Source of the DNA: Candidatus Leucobacter sulfamidivorax | GTDB lineage: Bacteria > Actinomycetota > Actinomycetes > Actinomycetales > Microbacteriaceae | Assembly: GCA_016771945.1 (NCBI GenBank) | Contig: QZLF01000001.1 | Coordinates: 1,383,447-1,447,446 of the forward strand | Length of the DNA stretch: 64,000 nucleotides | Direction of reading: 5' to 3' | Shown: positions 8,918 through 17,950 of the stretch, in pieces | Numbering within the stretch: the stretch's first letter is position 1 | Layout: every line of letters starts with the position of its first letter | Position numbers and translations under genes: made by a program | The notes under the pieces: generated by a model | Database searches by the model: none | Told to the model about the DNA's origin: nothing | The model's input: only the letters and a program-made list of their open reading frames with translations

Positions 8918-10564
8918 CTACTTCTGGCCGGCGAGCTCGGCCTGCGGCACGGCCGGCACCGGCTGCTCGACGCCGCTCACCTCGGGGTGATTCAGGTCGA
9001 AGGCCGGCGACTCCGAGCGGATGCGCGGGATCGAGGTGAAGTTGTGCCGCGGCGGCGGGCAGGAGGTGGCCCACTCGAGCGATCGGCCGAAGCCCCAGGG
9101 ATCGTTCACGGTGACCTTCGGGGCCCTGCGCGCGGTGACGTAGACGTTGAGCAGGAACGGGATCATCGAGATGCCGAGGATCATCGCGCCGACCGTCGAG
9201 ACCTGGTTCATCCAGGTGACGCCGTCCGAGGGCAGGTACGTGTAGTAGCGGCGGGGCATCGCGAGCACGCCGAGCCAGTGCTGCACCAGGAAGGTCGTGT
9301 GGAAGCCGATGAACAGCAGCCAGAAGTGGATCTTGCCGAGCCGCTCGTTCAGCATCCGCCCCGTCCACTTGGGCCACCAGAAGTAGAAGCCCGAGAACAT
9401 GGCGAACACGACCGTGCCGAAGACCACGTAGTGGAAGTGGGCGACGACGAAGTAGGTGTCCGAGAGGTGGAAGTCGAGGGCCGGCGAGGCCAGGATGACG
9501 CCGGTCAGGCCGCCGAACACGAAGGTCACGAGGAAGCCGAGAGCCCACAGCATGGGCGTCTCGAAGGTGATCGAGCCCCGCCACATCGTGCCGATCCAGT
9601 TGAAGATCTTCACGCCCGTCGGCACCGCGATGAGCATCGTCATCAGGGAGAAGAACGGCAGCAGGATCGAGCCGGTGACGTACATGTGGTGCGCCCACAC
9701 GGTCATCGACAGCGCGGCGATCGCGATGGTCGCGTAGACCAGGGTCTTGTACCCGAAGAGCGGTTTGCGGCTGAAGACCGGGAACACCTCGGAGACGATG
9801 CCGAAGAACGGCAGCGCGATGACGTACACCTCGGGATGCCCGAAGAACCAGAAGAGGTGCTGCCAGAGGATGGCCCCGCCCTCCCCGTTGAAGATGTGCG
9901 CGCCGAAGATGCGGTCGGAGGCAAGCCCGAAGAACGCCGCGGCCAGCACCGGGAAGATCAGGATGACGAGCACCGAGGTGATCATCGTGTTCCAGGTGAA
10001 GATCGACATGCGCCACATGGTCATGCCAGGTGCGCGCATCGTGATGATGGTCGTGATGAAGTTCACGCCGCCCATGATGGTGCCGAAGCCGCCGATGCCG
10101 AGGCCCAGGATCCACAGGTTGCCGCCGACGCCGGGCGAGAAGGTGACGTCGCTCAGCGGGGCATAGGCGAACCAGCCGAAGGAGGCCGCGCCCTGCGGCG
10201 TCAGGAAGCCGCCGACCGCGATGAGCGAGCCGAAGGTGTAGAGCCAGAAGGCGAAGGCGTTCAGACGCGGGAAGGCCACGTCGGGCGCGCCGATCTGCAG
10301 CGGCATGAGCACGTTCGCGAAGCCGGCGAAGAGCGGCGTGGCGAACATGAGCAGCATGATCGTGCCGTGCATGGTGAACAGCTGGTTGTACTGCTCGGGG
10401 GTCGCCACGACCTCGAGGCCGGGCGCGAACAGCTGGGCGCGGATCAGCAGGGCCATGAGGCCGCCGACCAGGAACCAGACGAAGGAGCTGATCAGGTACA
10501 TGTACCCGATGACCTTGTGATCCGTGGAAGTGATCCACGAAACGACGATGTTACCCTTCTTCAT
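8918..10564 (-). CDS. ctaD: Cytochrome c oxidase subunit I
   Basis: The catalytic subunit of the aa3 oxidase, about 548 residues with twelve hydrophobic helices. Ligand motifs are visible: MHGTIMLL (low-spin haem a), HPEVY (CuB and the cross-linked Tyr), WAHHMY (CuB) and VAHFHY (haem a3 and haem a). I chose the ATG at 10564, preceded by AGAGGTG; a GTG at 10573 that overlaps the ctaC stop is an equal alternative and would indicate coupling. Confidence 0.97.
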   Translation of the reverse strand: MKKGNIVVSWITSTDHKVIGYMYLISSFVWFLVGGLMALLIRAQLFAPGLEVVATPEQYNQLFTMHGTIMLLMFATPLFAGFANVLMPLQIGAPDVAFPRLNAFAFWLYTFGSLIAVGGFLTPQGAASFGWFAYAPLSDVTFSPGVGGNLWILGLGIGGFGTIMGGVNFITTIITMRAPGMTMWRMSIFTWNTMITSVLVILIFPVLAAAFFGLASDRIFGAHIFNGEGGAILWQHLFWFFGHPEVYVIALPFFGIVSEVFPVFSRKPLFGYKTLVYATIAIAALSMTVWAHHMYVTGSILLPFFSLMTMLIAVPTGVKIFNWIGTMWRGSITFETPMLWALGFLVTFVFGGLTGVILASPALDFHLSDTYFVVAHFHYVVFGTVVFAMFSGFYFWWPKWTGRMLNERLGKIHFWLLFIGFHTTFLVQHWLGVLAMPRRYYTYLPSDGVTWMNQVSTVGAMILGISMIPFLLNVYVTARRAPKVTVNDPWGFGRSLEWATSCPPPRHNFTSIPRIRSESPAFDLNHPEVSGVEQPVPAVPQAELAGQK

Positions 10565-10569
10565 TGAGT

Positions 10570-11451
10570 TCACCTCTGGTTCTCATTGGCAGCTGTGGCC
10601 TCGTCACCGAAGAAGAGGTCCTGATTCGCGTTGTACTCGGCGCCCACGAGACCGGGCTTCAGCACGCCCTGCGCGAGCAGCTCCGACATCTTCGCCTCGT
10701 ACTCGTCCTGCGGCAGCACGACAACCTTGAAGAGCATCTGCGAGTGGTACTCGCCGCAGAGCTCGGCGCACTTGCCCAGGTACTCGCCGACCTGGGTCGG
10801 GGTGATGGACATGTAGTTCGTCTGCCCCGGGATCATGTCCTTCTTGTAGAGGAACTCGACGATCCAGAACGAGTGGATCACGTCGCGCGACTCGATGCGG
10901 ATCTCGGTGGTCTTGTCCACCGGCAGATACAGCACCGGGTAGGTCTCTTCCGTCGGCTCGTGGTTCTCGTCGAACTGCACCTGCACGCCCTGGAAGTGGA
11001 CGTCGTCGGTGACGTAGTTGAAGTCCCAGGCCCAGCGCTTGCCGAAGACCTCGACGACGTTCTCGGGGTTCTCGTAGCGCGCCTCGATCCGGTCCATCGT
11101 CTGCGCGGTGAAGCCGAAGAAGCCGAGCACCAGGATCACCGGCACGACGGTGAAGAAGGTCTCGATGGGCATGTTGTAGCGCAGCTGCACCGGCAGGCCG
11201 GTCTGGCCCTTGCGACGGCGGTACGCGATCGTCGCCCAGATGATGAGGCTCCAGGTGATCACGCCGACGACGAGCAGCACGATCCAGGAGTTCACCCAGA
11301 GCGCGGTGATCGCGGGCGTGTGATCGGTCGCGTTCGTTGAGTTCGGCGGGAGGAATCCGCGCTGCTGCTCGGCAGTGCAACCGGCGAGCAGCAGCGCCGC
11401 TCCCACAGCCGCAGGAGCCGCGACCCATTTCATTCGACGATTGAAACGCAC
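10570..11451 (-). CDS. ctaC: Cytochrome c oxidase subunit II, lipoprotein
   Basis: A 293-residue subunit with a lipoprotein signal (LLLAGC, Cys 25), two membrane helices and a C-terminal cupredoxin domain holding the CuA motif [12 protein letters not shown]. It accepts electrons from QcrC. The GTG at 11451 follows an AAAGG site and gives a proper signal peptide; a longer frame from 11550 would add residues unlike the family. It is first in the ctaC-ctaD-ctaF block. Confidence 0.94.
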   Translation of the reverse strand: MRFNRRMKWVAAPAAVGAALLLAGCTAEQQRGFLPPNSTNATDHTPAITALWVNSWIVLLVVGVITWSLIIWATIAYRRRKGQTGLPVQLRYNMPIETFFTVVPVILVLGFFGFTAQTMDRIEARYENPENVVEVFGKRWAWDFNYVTDDVHFQGVQVQFDENHEPTEETYPVLYLPVDKTTEIRIESRDVIHSFWIVEFLYKKDMIPGQTNYMSITPTQVGEYLGKCAELCGEYHSQMLFKVVVLPQDEYEAKMSELLAQGVLKPGLVGAEYNANQDLFFGDEATAANENQR

Positions 11452-11515
11452 CGCATACCTTTCGAAAACGTTGTCGTGCGGCCCGCAGCAGCGGGCGCAG
11501 TCGTTGACCCTTTTT

Positions 11516-11521
11516 AGCTTA
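11516..11521 (-). promoter_or_regulatory. Candidate -10 element for ctaC
   Basis: TAAGCT on the reverse strand lies about 65 bases before the ctaC start, in the only AT-richer patch of the gap between erpA and ctaC. No convincing -35 is seen. Confidence 0.35.
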
Positions 11522-11581
11522 GCGCGAAGCTGATGGTTTGCTGAACACACGCCGGGCTTCGCGGAGAATACCCGCCGGCCG

Positions 11582-11935
11582 TCAGCTGAAGCTGTCGCCG
11601 CAGGCGCAGCTGCCCTGCGCGTTGGGGTTGTCGATGGTGAAGCCCTGCTTCTGGATCGTGTCCTCGAAGTCGATCGTGGCCCCGCTCAGATAGGGGACGC
11701 TCATCTGGTCGACGACGACCTCCACGCCCGCGAAATCGACGATCGCGTCGCCGTCGAGCGTGCGCTCGTCGAAGTAGAGCTGGTAGATCAGGCCGGAGCA
11801 GCCGCCCGGCTGCACCGCGATGCGCAATCGGAGATCGTCCCGGCCCTCCTGCTCGAGCAGGCTGCGGACCTTCTCGCGCGCGGTGTCGGTGAGCCCGACC
11901 TGGTGCGCGGGGGTTTCGGTGGCTGTGGCGGTCAT
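11582..11935 (-). CDS. erpA: A-type iron-sulfur cluster carrier (HesB/IscA family)
   Basis: A 117-residue protein with the three conserved cysteines of A-type carriers: Cys 46 in GGCSG, and Cys 110 and Cys 112 in the terminal CACG. It passes iron-sulfur clusters to target enzymes. A gene of this type upstream of the oxidase subunit II gene is common in actinobacteria; a role in supplying the neighbouring Rieske protein is possible but is inference. It diverges from the DUF3043 gene. Confidence 0.92.
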   Translation of the reverse strand: MTATATETPAHQVGLTDTAREKVRSLLEQEGRDDLRLRIAVQPGGCSGLIYQLYFDERTLDGDAIVDFAGVEVVVDQMSVPYLSGATIDFEDTIQKQGFTIDNPNAQGSCACGDSFS

Positions 11936-12077
11936 GCTGACTCCTCACTCTTCGCTGCTCCCAGTCTACGCTCCACATGGCCTCCCCGCTCCGCGGTAGG
12001 CTGGGTGGGAGTGCGGGCGCAGCCGATGAGCCGTGCCCGCAGCCGAACAGCCGACGAGTGCAGCGGAGAGGAATCGC

Positions 12078-12650
12078 GTGGCGAGGAAGAGCAGCCCCAT
12101 CGACGACGGCGAGGCCCAGGCCGAGGAGACGCCGTCGATCGGCAAGGGCCGCCCGACGCCGAGCCGCAAGGAGGCCCAGGCCGCCAAGGCGCAGCCGCTC
12201 GTCGGCAGCCGCGACCGGGCGAGCATGAAGGCGCAGCGCGCCAAGCAGGCCGAGGCCCGCGAGCAGGCCCGGGTCGGGATGATGCGCGGCGACGAGCGCT
12301 ACCTGGGCCCGCGCGACAAGGGGCCGCAGCGGCGCTACGTGCGCGACTACGTCGACGCGCGCCTCAGCATCGGCGAGTGGCTGATCCCCTTCATGGTCAT
12401 CGTGCTGCTCGCGATGTTCCTGCCGGGGCCGATCCAGGTGGTCCTCGTCATGGTGGTCTGGGGCTTCGTGCTGCTCGCGGTGGTCGACGCGATCCTCCTC
12501 GGCTTCCGCCTGAAGAACAAGCTCTCCGAGAAGTTCGGCGCGGATCGGGTGCAGCCCGGCTTCCGCTGGTACGCCGCGATGCGGGCCTTCCAGTTCCGCA
12601 TGCTGCGGATGCCGAAGCCGCAGGTCAAGCGCTTTCAGTTTCCCCAGTAG
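12078..12650 (+). CDS. DUF3043 membrane protein
   Basis: A 190-residue protein with a charged Lys/Arg/Ala-rich N-terminal half, two hydrophobic helices (about 100-140) and a basic C-terminus, matching actinobacterial DUF3043 proteins. No function is known to me. The GTG at 12078 follows GAGAGG; an in-frame start at 12033 lacks such a site. A TAGGCT hexamer about 85 bases upstream may be its -10. It converges with pyrD, three bases apart. Confidence 0.8.
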   Translation: MARKSSPIDDGEAQAEETPSIGKGRPTPSRKEAQAAKAQPLVGSRDRASMKAQRAKQAEAREQARVGMMRGDERYLGPRDKGPQRRYVRDYVDARLSIGEWLIPFMVIVLLAMFLPGPIQVVLVMVVWGFVLLAVVDAILLGFRLKNKLSEKFGADRVQPGFRWYAAMRAFQFRMLRMPKPQVKRFQFPQ

Positions 12651-12653
12651 AAC

Positions 12654-13697
12654 TCAGGCCGCGTTGCCCCGGTAGCCCGCCGCCACGAGTCCCCGGTTGA
12701 TCGCCCGCGCCCAGAGCGGCCCCTCGTAGATGAAGGCCGTGAAGCCCTGCACGAGGGTCGCCCCGGCCTCCAGCCGCCCGAGCACGTCGGCCGCGGAGCG
12801 CACGCCCCCGACTGAGATCACGCAGAAGTCGGCGGGCGCGGACGCGCGGACGCGGCGGAGCACCTCGAGCGAGCGCTCGGCGAGCGGCGCTCCGCTGAGC
12901 CCCCCGGCCCCCATCGCCTCGACCTCCGCGGCGGGGGTGCGCAGCCCCTCCCGCGAGACGGTCGTGTTCGTCGCGATGATGCCGTCGAGCCCGAGCTCGA
13001 GTGACAGCGCGACGATGCCGTCGATCTGCTCGTCGTCCATGTCCGGCGCGATCTTCACGAGTAGCGGCGTCTCCCCCGCGGTCTCCCGGACGGCCTCGAG
13101 CAGCGGGCGCAGCGAGTCGAGCTCCTGCAGGCCGCGCAGGCCCGGCGTGTTCGGCGAGCTCACGTTCACGGCGAGGTAGTCGGCGATCGGGGCCAGCCGC
13201 CCGGCGCTCCAAACGTAGTCGCCGACGGCGTCCGCCACCTCGGTGATGCGGCTCTTGCCGATGTTCACGCCGATGATCGGGCGGTGGGCGGCGAGTCTCG
13301 CCCGCTCGATGCGCGGCACGGCGGCGGCGGATCCCTGGTTGTTGAAGCCCATCCGGTTGATGAGGGCGCGGTCGGCGACGAGGCGGTACTCGCGCGGCTT
13401 CGGATTGCCCGGCTGGGGGTGGCGCGTGAGCGTGCCGACCTCGACGTGCCCGAAGCCGAGCGCTCCGAGACCCAGGACGCCCTGGGCGTTCTTGTCGAAG
13501 CCGGCGGCCAGGCCGAAGGGGCTCGGGAAGTCGAGACCGAGGGCGCGGACGCGCAGCGACGGCGCCGGGGCGCAGAACTCGCGCACGACGCCCGCCGAGT
13601 AGGGGGCGGCCTGGATCGCGCGGAACGCCAGGTGGTGCGCGGACTCCGGGTCCATGCGTCTCAGAACCGTGCGGAAGAGAATGTCGTATGCGCTCAT
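12654..13697 (-). CDS. pyrD: Dihydroorotate dehydrogenase (quinone), class 2
   Basis: A 347-residue FMN enzyme that oxidises dihydroorotate to orotate in pyrimidine synthesis and reduces menaquinone at the membrane. The class 2 N-terminal extension (MDPESAHHLAFRA), the AAGFDKNAQG FMN region, NRMGFNN, and NVSSPNTPGL with the catalytic Ser are all present. It is the last gene of a four-gene reverse-strand run with nrdR ten bases upstream. Confidence 0.96.
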   Translation of the reverse strand: MSAYDILFRTVLRRMDPESAHHLAFRAIQAAPYSAGVVREFCAPAPSLRVRALGLDFPSPFGLAAGFDKNAQGVLGLGALGFGHVEVGTLTRHPQPGNPKPREYRLVADRALINRMGFNNQGSAAAVPRIERARLAAHRPIIGVNIGKSRITEVADAVGDYVWSAGRLAPIADYLAVNVSSPNTPGLRGLQELDSLRPLLEAVRETAGETPLLVKIAPDMDDEQIDGIVALSLELGLDGIIATNTTVSREGLRTPAAEVEAMGAGGLSGAPLAERSLEVLRRVRASAPADFCVISVGGVRSAADVLGRLEAGATLVQGFTAFIYEGPLWARAINRGLVAAGYRGNAA

Positions 13698-13707
13698 CGG
13701 ATCAAGC

Positions 13708-14178
13708 CTAATCCAGGGCGGCCGCGCCGGTCCCCGGATGCGCGCGCAGCTCGGCGATGGCCGCGTCGAAGTCCTCGAGCGACTCGAAGGCCTGGTAGAC
13801 GCTCGCGAAGCGCAGATAGGCGACCTCGTCGAGCTCGCGCAGGTGCGGCAGCACGGCGAGCCCGATGTCGTTGGCGTCGAGCTGCGCCTGGCCGGTGGAC
13901 CGCACCGACTCCTCGACCTGCTGGGCGAGCAGGGCGAGGTCGCTCTCGGTGACGGGCCTGCCCTGGCACGCCTTGCGCACCCCGCTCATGACCTTCTCCC
14001 GACTGAAGGCCTCGACCACTCCCGAGCGCTTGATCACAGTGAGGCTCGCGGTCTCGGTCGTGGAGAAGCGGCGGCCGCATTCGGGGCACTGGCGGCGGCG
14101 GCGGATCGAGAGCCCGTCGTCGCTCGTGCGCGAGTCGATGACCCGGGAATCGGGGTGGCGGCAGAAGGGGCAGTGCAC
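13708..14178 (-). CDS. nrdR: Transcriptional repressor NrdR
   Basis: A 156-residue regulator of ribonucleotide reductase genes. The N-terminal zinc ribbon has CPFC (3-6) and CPEC (31-34), followed by an ATP-cone domain that senses dATP and ATP. The tail beyond about residue 148 is dispensable in the family. It sits ten bases after hisD and ten bases before pyrD, so it is probably transcribed with both. The nrd genes it controls are not in this window. Confidence 0.96.
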   Translation of the reverse strand: MHCPFCRHPDSRVIDSRTSDDGLSIRRRRQCPECGRRFSTTETASLTVIKRSGVVEAFSREKVMSGVRKACQGRPVTESDLALLAQQVEESVRSTGQAQLDANDIGLAVLPHLRELDEVAYLRFASVYQAFESLEDFDAAIAELRAHPGTGAAALD

Positions 14179-14188
14179 GGCGCCTCCC

Positions 14189-15505
14189 CTACGCCCCGCG
14201 CCTCGGGAAGCGGGCGCTGACGGCCTCGCCGTGGGCTGGCAGGCCCTCCGCCCCGGCCACTGCGAGCTGCGGGGCCTCGAGCGCCTCGAGTGCCTCGCGG
14301 TCGTAGCGGACGATCTGCTGGGGGCGCAGGAAGGTGTGCGCCCCCAGCCCGGCGGCGAAGCGGGCCGTCCCGCCCGTCGGCAGCACGTGGTTGGAACCCG
14401 CCAGGTAGTCGCCGAGGCTCACGGGCGAGTAGCCGCCCATGAAGATCGCGCCGGCATTCGAGATCAGCCCGAGCACGCCCTCGTCGTCGCGGGTCTGGAT
14501 CTCCAGGTGCTCCGGTCCGTAGGCGTCGCTCACGCGGGCGGCGGCGGGCAGGTCGTCGACGAGGATCACGGCCGACTGCGGCCCCCCGAGCGCCTCGAGC
14601 GCCCGCGCCGAGTGGCGGGTGCCCGACGCGCGCTGCTCGACGCGCGACCGGACCCGGTCCGCGAACTCCGCGGAATCGGTGACGAGCACGGAAGCGGCGG
14701 CCTCGTCGTGCTCGGCCTGGCTGACCAGGTCGGCGGCGACGAAGTCGGGGTCGGCCGAGTCGTCGGCGATGATGAGGATCTCGGTCGTGCCGGCCTCGCT
14801 GTCGATGCCGACGAGCCCCGTCACGGCCCGCTTCGCCGCGGCCACGAAGACGTTGCCGGGGCCGGTGACGACATCGACCGGCTCGAGTCCGATGCTCGGC
14901 ACGCCGAAGGCGAAGGCCGCGATGGCGCCGGCGCCGCCGATCGCGTAGACCTCCTCGAGCCCGGCGAGCGCGGCCGCCCAGAGCACCGCCTCGTGCGGCC
15001 TGCCGCCGCCATCGCGCTGCGCGGGCGAGGCGAGCGCCAGGGCGGGCACTCCCGCGGCCTGGGCGGACACGGCGTTCATGAGCACCGAGGAGGGGTAGGC
15101 GGCCTTGCCGCCGGGCGCGTAGAGACCCACGCGGGAGACCGGCTGCCAGCGTTGCACGATGGTGGCGCCGTCGGCGAAACGGGTGGTGCGCTCGGCGGGC
15201 ACCTGGGCCGCCGAGGCCTCGCGCAGCCGCTCGATTAGGCGCTCGAGCGCGGCGCGCACCTCGGGCGGGCAGCTGCGCAGCGAGTCGGCGATCTCCTCGG
15301 CCGGGACGCGCAGGGCGTGGCCCTCGACCCCGTCGAAGTCGCGCGCCTGCTCGCGCAGCGCCGCCTCTCCACGCTCGCGCACCGCGTCGACGAGCGGTTT
15401 GACCCTTTCGACGGCCGCCGCCGTGTCGACCGCGGCGCGCGGCACGAGGCGCAGCAGCTCCGATCGGCCGGGATCCTTGCCTCTGAGGTCGATAGTGCGC
15501 AGCAT
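14189..15505 (-). CDS. hisD: Histidinol dehydrogenase
   Basis: A 438-residue NAD-dependent, zinc-dependent enzyme that carries out the last two oxidations of histidine synthesis. Family motifs include [27 protein letters not shown] and EHLEIQ, and length is normal. No other his gene is adjacent; in actinobacteria hisD next to nrdR is a known arrangement. It follows the methyltransferase gene after seven bases. Confidence 0.96.
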   Translation of the reverse strand: MLRTIDLRGKDPGRSELLRLVPRAAVDTAAAVERVKPLVDAVRERGEAALREQARDFDGVEGHALRVPAEEIADSLRSCPPEVRAALERLIERLREASAAQVPAERTTRFADGATIVQRWQPVSRVGLYAPGGKAAYPSSVLMNAVSAQAAGVPALALASPAQRDGGGRPHEAVLWAAALAGLEEVYAIGGAGAIAAFAFGVPSIGLEPVDVVTGPGNVFVAAAKRAVTGLVGIDSEAGTTEILIIADDSADPDFVAADLVSQAEHDEAAASVLVTDSAEFADRVRSRVEQRASGTRHSARALEALGGPQSAVILVDDLPAAARVSDAYGPEHLEIQTRDDEGVLGLISNAGAIFMGGYSPVSLGDYLAGSNHVLPTGGTARFAAGLGAHTFLRPQQIVRYDREALEALEAPQLAVAGAEGLPAHGEAVSARFPRRGA

Positions 15506-15512
15506 AAGGGTT

Positions 15513-17078
15513 CTATTCTACCGGGGCGCGCAGCATGCCGAACCAGACGAGCTCCCGGAAGCCCGCCACCAGTGCCTCCGCGGCCGCCTCGGCGTCGACC
15601 TCGAGCAGCGTGGCGAGCGCATCGGCGATCTGCGCCAGGGACAGCTCGCCGTCGCAGGCGCCCACCGCCGCGGCGAGCAGCGGATCCGCGACCACCGTGC
15701 GCGCGATCGGCCGCTCGGTGCGCAGCGCGATCGAACGCGGTCCCTCCTCCCCCGGAGCGTGCTCGCGCAGCTCGGCGACGGCCTCGTCCCGCACCCAGTG
15801 GACGGCGAGGATCTCGGCGTCGCTCATACCCTCGGCGGCGATCCCCGCGGCGAAGGCCGCGGCGAGACCGGGGCCGGGCTCCCGTGCGAGGGGCCCGTCC
15901 ACATGCTCGAGGCGGATCGCGGGGGTCTCCCCCGCGGCGCTGCGCAGGATCCGCACCGAGCCGAGGCCGATCGAGACGACCCGGCGATCGGCGAACTCGC
16001 GCAGCCAGGCCTCCATGAGCGCCTCGAAGCCGGCCTCGCCGGGTCGTGCGCCGCCGTCGCGCGCCCAGGTCTCGGCGTAGCGCGCGGGATCCAGCAGCTC
16101 GCGCTCGATCGCCCAGCCGGCGAGCGACCCCTCGCCGCCGAGCCCCTCGGCGCCGGCCTCGATCCACTCGCCCACTCGCGCCAGCCCCCGGCCTCCCCAC
16201 GGCGTCTCCCAGTTGGCGAGGCACAGCAGGGTGCCGCCGGGATTCAGCAGCGCCGGGGCCTCGCGCACGACGCGCGCGGCGAGCTCGTCGCCCCGCATCC
16301 CGCCGTCGCGGTACTCGTAGCGCGGCACCGAGTCGTCGCCGCGCGGGGTGATGACGAAGGGCGGATTGCTCAGTATCAGGTCGAAGCGCTCCCCGGCGAC
16401 GGGCGCGAAGAGGTCTCCCGAGCGGAAGTCGATGCGCCCTCCCAGCCCGTTCAGGCGGGCGTTCGCGCGGGCGAGGCTGAGCGCCCGCCCGGAGATGTCC
16501 GTCGCCACGACGCGGCGCGCCCCGGCGCGCGCGAGGTGCAGCGCGACGACGCCGCAGCCGGTGCCGAGGTCGAGCACCGAGCCGGGAGGCTCCGTCCCGG
16601 GGCCGAGCGGGGCCTGGGCGATGAGGGACCGCGTCGCGCCGCCGACCCCCATCACGTGATCGGGGCGCGCAGGTCCGCGGCGCAGCTGGTCGTCGAGGTC
16701 GGACAGGATCCACCACGACGCGATCGCGCCGGTCTCCCCCGCCGGATCCGGCAGCTCGACGGGGTTCAGCGACAGCGCGGCCCGGAACCCGTCGGTACCC
16801 TCGGCGAGCAGTCCGAGGCGCATCGCGCCCGCGGCCCCGAGCGAGGGCAGCGCCGCGGCGAGGTCCTCCTCGGCGAGCGCCTCTCCCAGGAGGAACAGAC
16901 GGATCAGCGTGCCGAAGGGGCTCCCGCCGTGCTCATCGAGCACCCGCCGCGCGGGCGCGAACACACCTCGCGCTCGCGCGTCATCAGCAGCGACGCCGAG
17001 CAGCGCCCGCACCCCAGCAGCGGAATACTCGGCGCGCTCGAGATCCTCACGGAGCAGGTCGACCAGCGCATCATCCAC
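15513..17078 (-). CDS. SAM-dependent methyltransferase with actinobacterial N-terminal domain (DUF7059-like)
   Basis: A 521-residue protein. The middle part is a Rossmann methyltransferase with motif I DLGTGCG and the catalytic-type NPPF in DLILSNPPFVIT, as in HemK/PrmC and RlmG-like enzymes that modify amide or amino groups. An N-terminal domain of about 140 residues and a C-terminal extension of about 180 residues are typical of an uncharacterised actinobacterial family. The substrate is unknown; a ribosomal or release-factor target is only suggested by the NPPF class. It is first in the run to hisD, nrdR and pyrD. Confidence 0.8.
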   Translation of the reverse strand: MDDALVDLLREDLERAEYSAAGVRALLGVAADDARARGVFAPARRVLDEHGGSPFGTLIRLFLLGEALAEEDLAAALPSLGAAGAMRLGLLAEGTDGFRAALSLNPVELPDPAGETGAIASWWILSDLDDQLRRGPARPDHVMGVGGATRSLIAQAPLGPGTEPPGSVLDLGTGCGVVALHLARAGARRVVATDISGRALSLARANARLNGLGGRIDFRSGDLFAPVAGERFDLILSNPPFVITPRGDDSVPRYEYRDGGMRGDELAARVVREAPALLNPGGTLLCLANWETPWGGRGLARVGEWIEAGAEGLGGEGSLAGWAIERELLDPARYAETWARDGGARPGEAGFEALMEAWLREFADRRVVSIGLGSVRILRSAAGETPAIRLEHVDGPLAREPGPGLAAAFAAGIAAEGMSDAEILAVHWVRDEAVAELREHAPGEEGPRSIALRTERPIARTVVADPLLAAAVGACDGELSLAQIADALATLLEVDAEAAAEALVAGFRELVWFGMLRAPVE

Positions 17079-17092
17079 CAGACAAGGCTAGC

Positions 17093-17202
17093 GGCGAGGA
17101 GCGACCCCCCGTTTTCCGTCCCCTTCGCGGGAGCACGATGCGGTATCCCGACCGCATCGCGAACACGCGACCAGGGATGGAAAACGGGGGTCGCCCCTCG
17201 CC
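17093..17202. repeat. Long imperfect inverted repeat with nested palindrome
   Basis: Two 28-29-base arms (17093-17121 and 17175-17202) are inverted copies with three differences, including a one-C length change. The 53-base centre contains a second palindrome, GATGCGGT...ACCGCATC, near 17138-17159. It fills most of the gap between the NAD(P)-binding gene stop and the methyltransferase start. It could terminate transcription, but the arms are far longer than the terminators elsewhere in this window and look more like a small mobile or repetitive palindromic element. Confidence 0.75.
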
Positions 17203-17210
17203 GCGGGACC

Positions 17211-17855
17211 TCAGTAAGCGACGGTGAAGCGCTGACGATGGTGCTTCGGGGTCTCGATCTCGTCGACGATCGCCACGCCGAAATCGGCCCCGCCGATCGT
17301 GGAGTTGCCCTCGCCGTCGACGAGCAGCACATCCCCGCCGACCCGGTACTCTCCGCGGTACTCCCCCGCGGCCCAGGCGCCGAACGCCCCGGCGGGGCTG
17401 ACGAAGAACCAGTCGAGGTTCTCCGGAGCGGCGCGCAGGTCGTCGAGCACCCCGCCCATTTCGCGGGCCTCGGGCTTCACCTCGTCGGGGAAGTCCGGTC
17501 CGTCCACGACGAGCGGGCCGCCCTCGCTCTGCTGCAACGACCCTGCGCCGCCGATCACGCCGAGGCGCACCCCGGCAGCGGCGGCGTCGGCCGCGAGCTC
17601 GGCAATCGCGGACCGGACCCGACCCTCCATGTCGCCCCGCGGGGAGACCGCGGCGATCACGACATCGGCGCCGTCGAGGGCTCGCGCACGATCCGCCGCC
17701 TCCGTGATCGACCCCTGCACGTAGCGCACGCCGGCCACCTGCTCCGCGGCCTCCTTGCGGCTCATGCTCGTCACGTCGAGGCCGCGGACGACCGCCGCCT
17801 CCACGATGTGCGATCCGGCGTATCCACTGCCTCCGATGACGGCCACCTTGGTCAT
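17211..17855 (-). CDS. NAD(P)-binding atypical SDR (NADH-flavin reductase-like)
   Basis: A 214-residue single-domain protein with the nucleotide-binding start VAVIGGSGYAGSHI and the overall pattern of COG2910-type NAD(P)-binding proteins, sometimes called putative NADH-flavin reductases. No catalytic Tyr-Lys pair of classical SDRs is evident. The physiological role is unknown. Upstream, a small palindrome CGGGA-TGTAT-TCCCG (17924-17938) lies about 70 bases before the start and may be an operator. Confidence 0.75.
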   Translation of the reverse strand: MTKVAVIGGSGYAGSHIVEAAVVRGLDVTSMSRKEAAEQVAGVRYVQGSITEAADRARALDGADVVIAAVSPRGDMEGRVRSAIAELAADAAAAGVRLGVIGGAGSLQQSEGGPLVVDGPDFPDEVKPEAREMGGVLDDLRAAPENLDWFFVSPAGAFGAWAAGEYRGEYRVGGDVLLVDGEGNSTIGGADFGVAIVDEIETPKHHRQRFTVAY

Positions 17856-17950
17856 GTCAGGTCCTTTCGTCCCGGCCCGCGCTCGTTACGGGGCGGGCTC
17901 CATCACCGGCAACGACGATCCGCCGGGATGTATTCCCGATCCGTGCCGGG

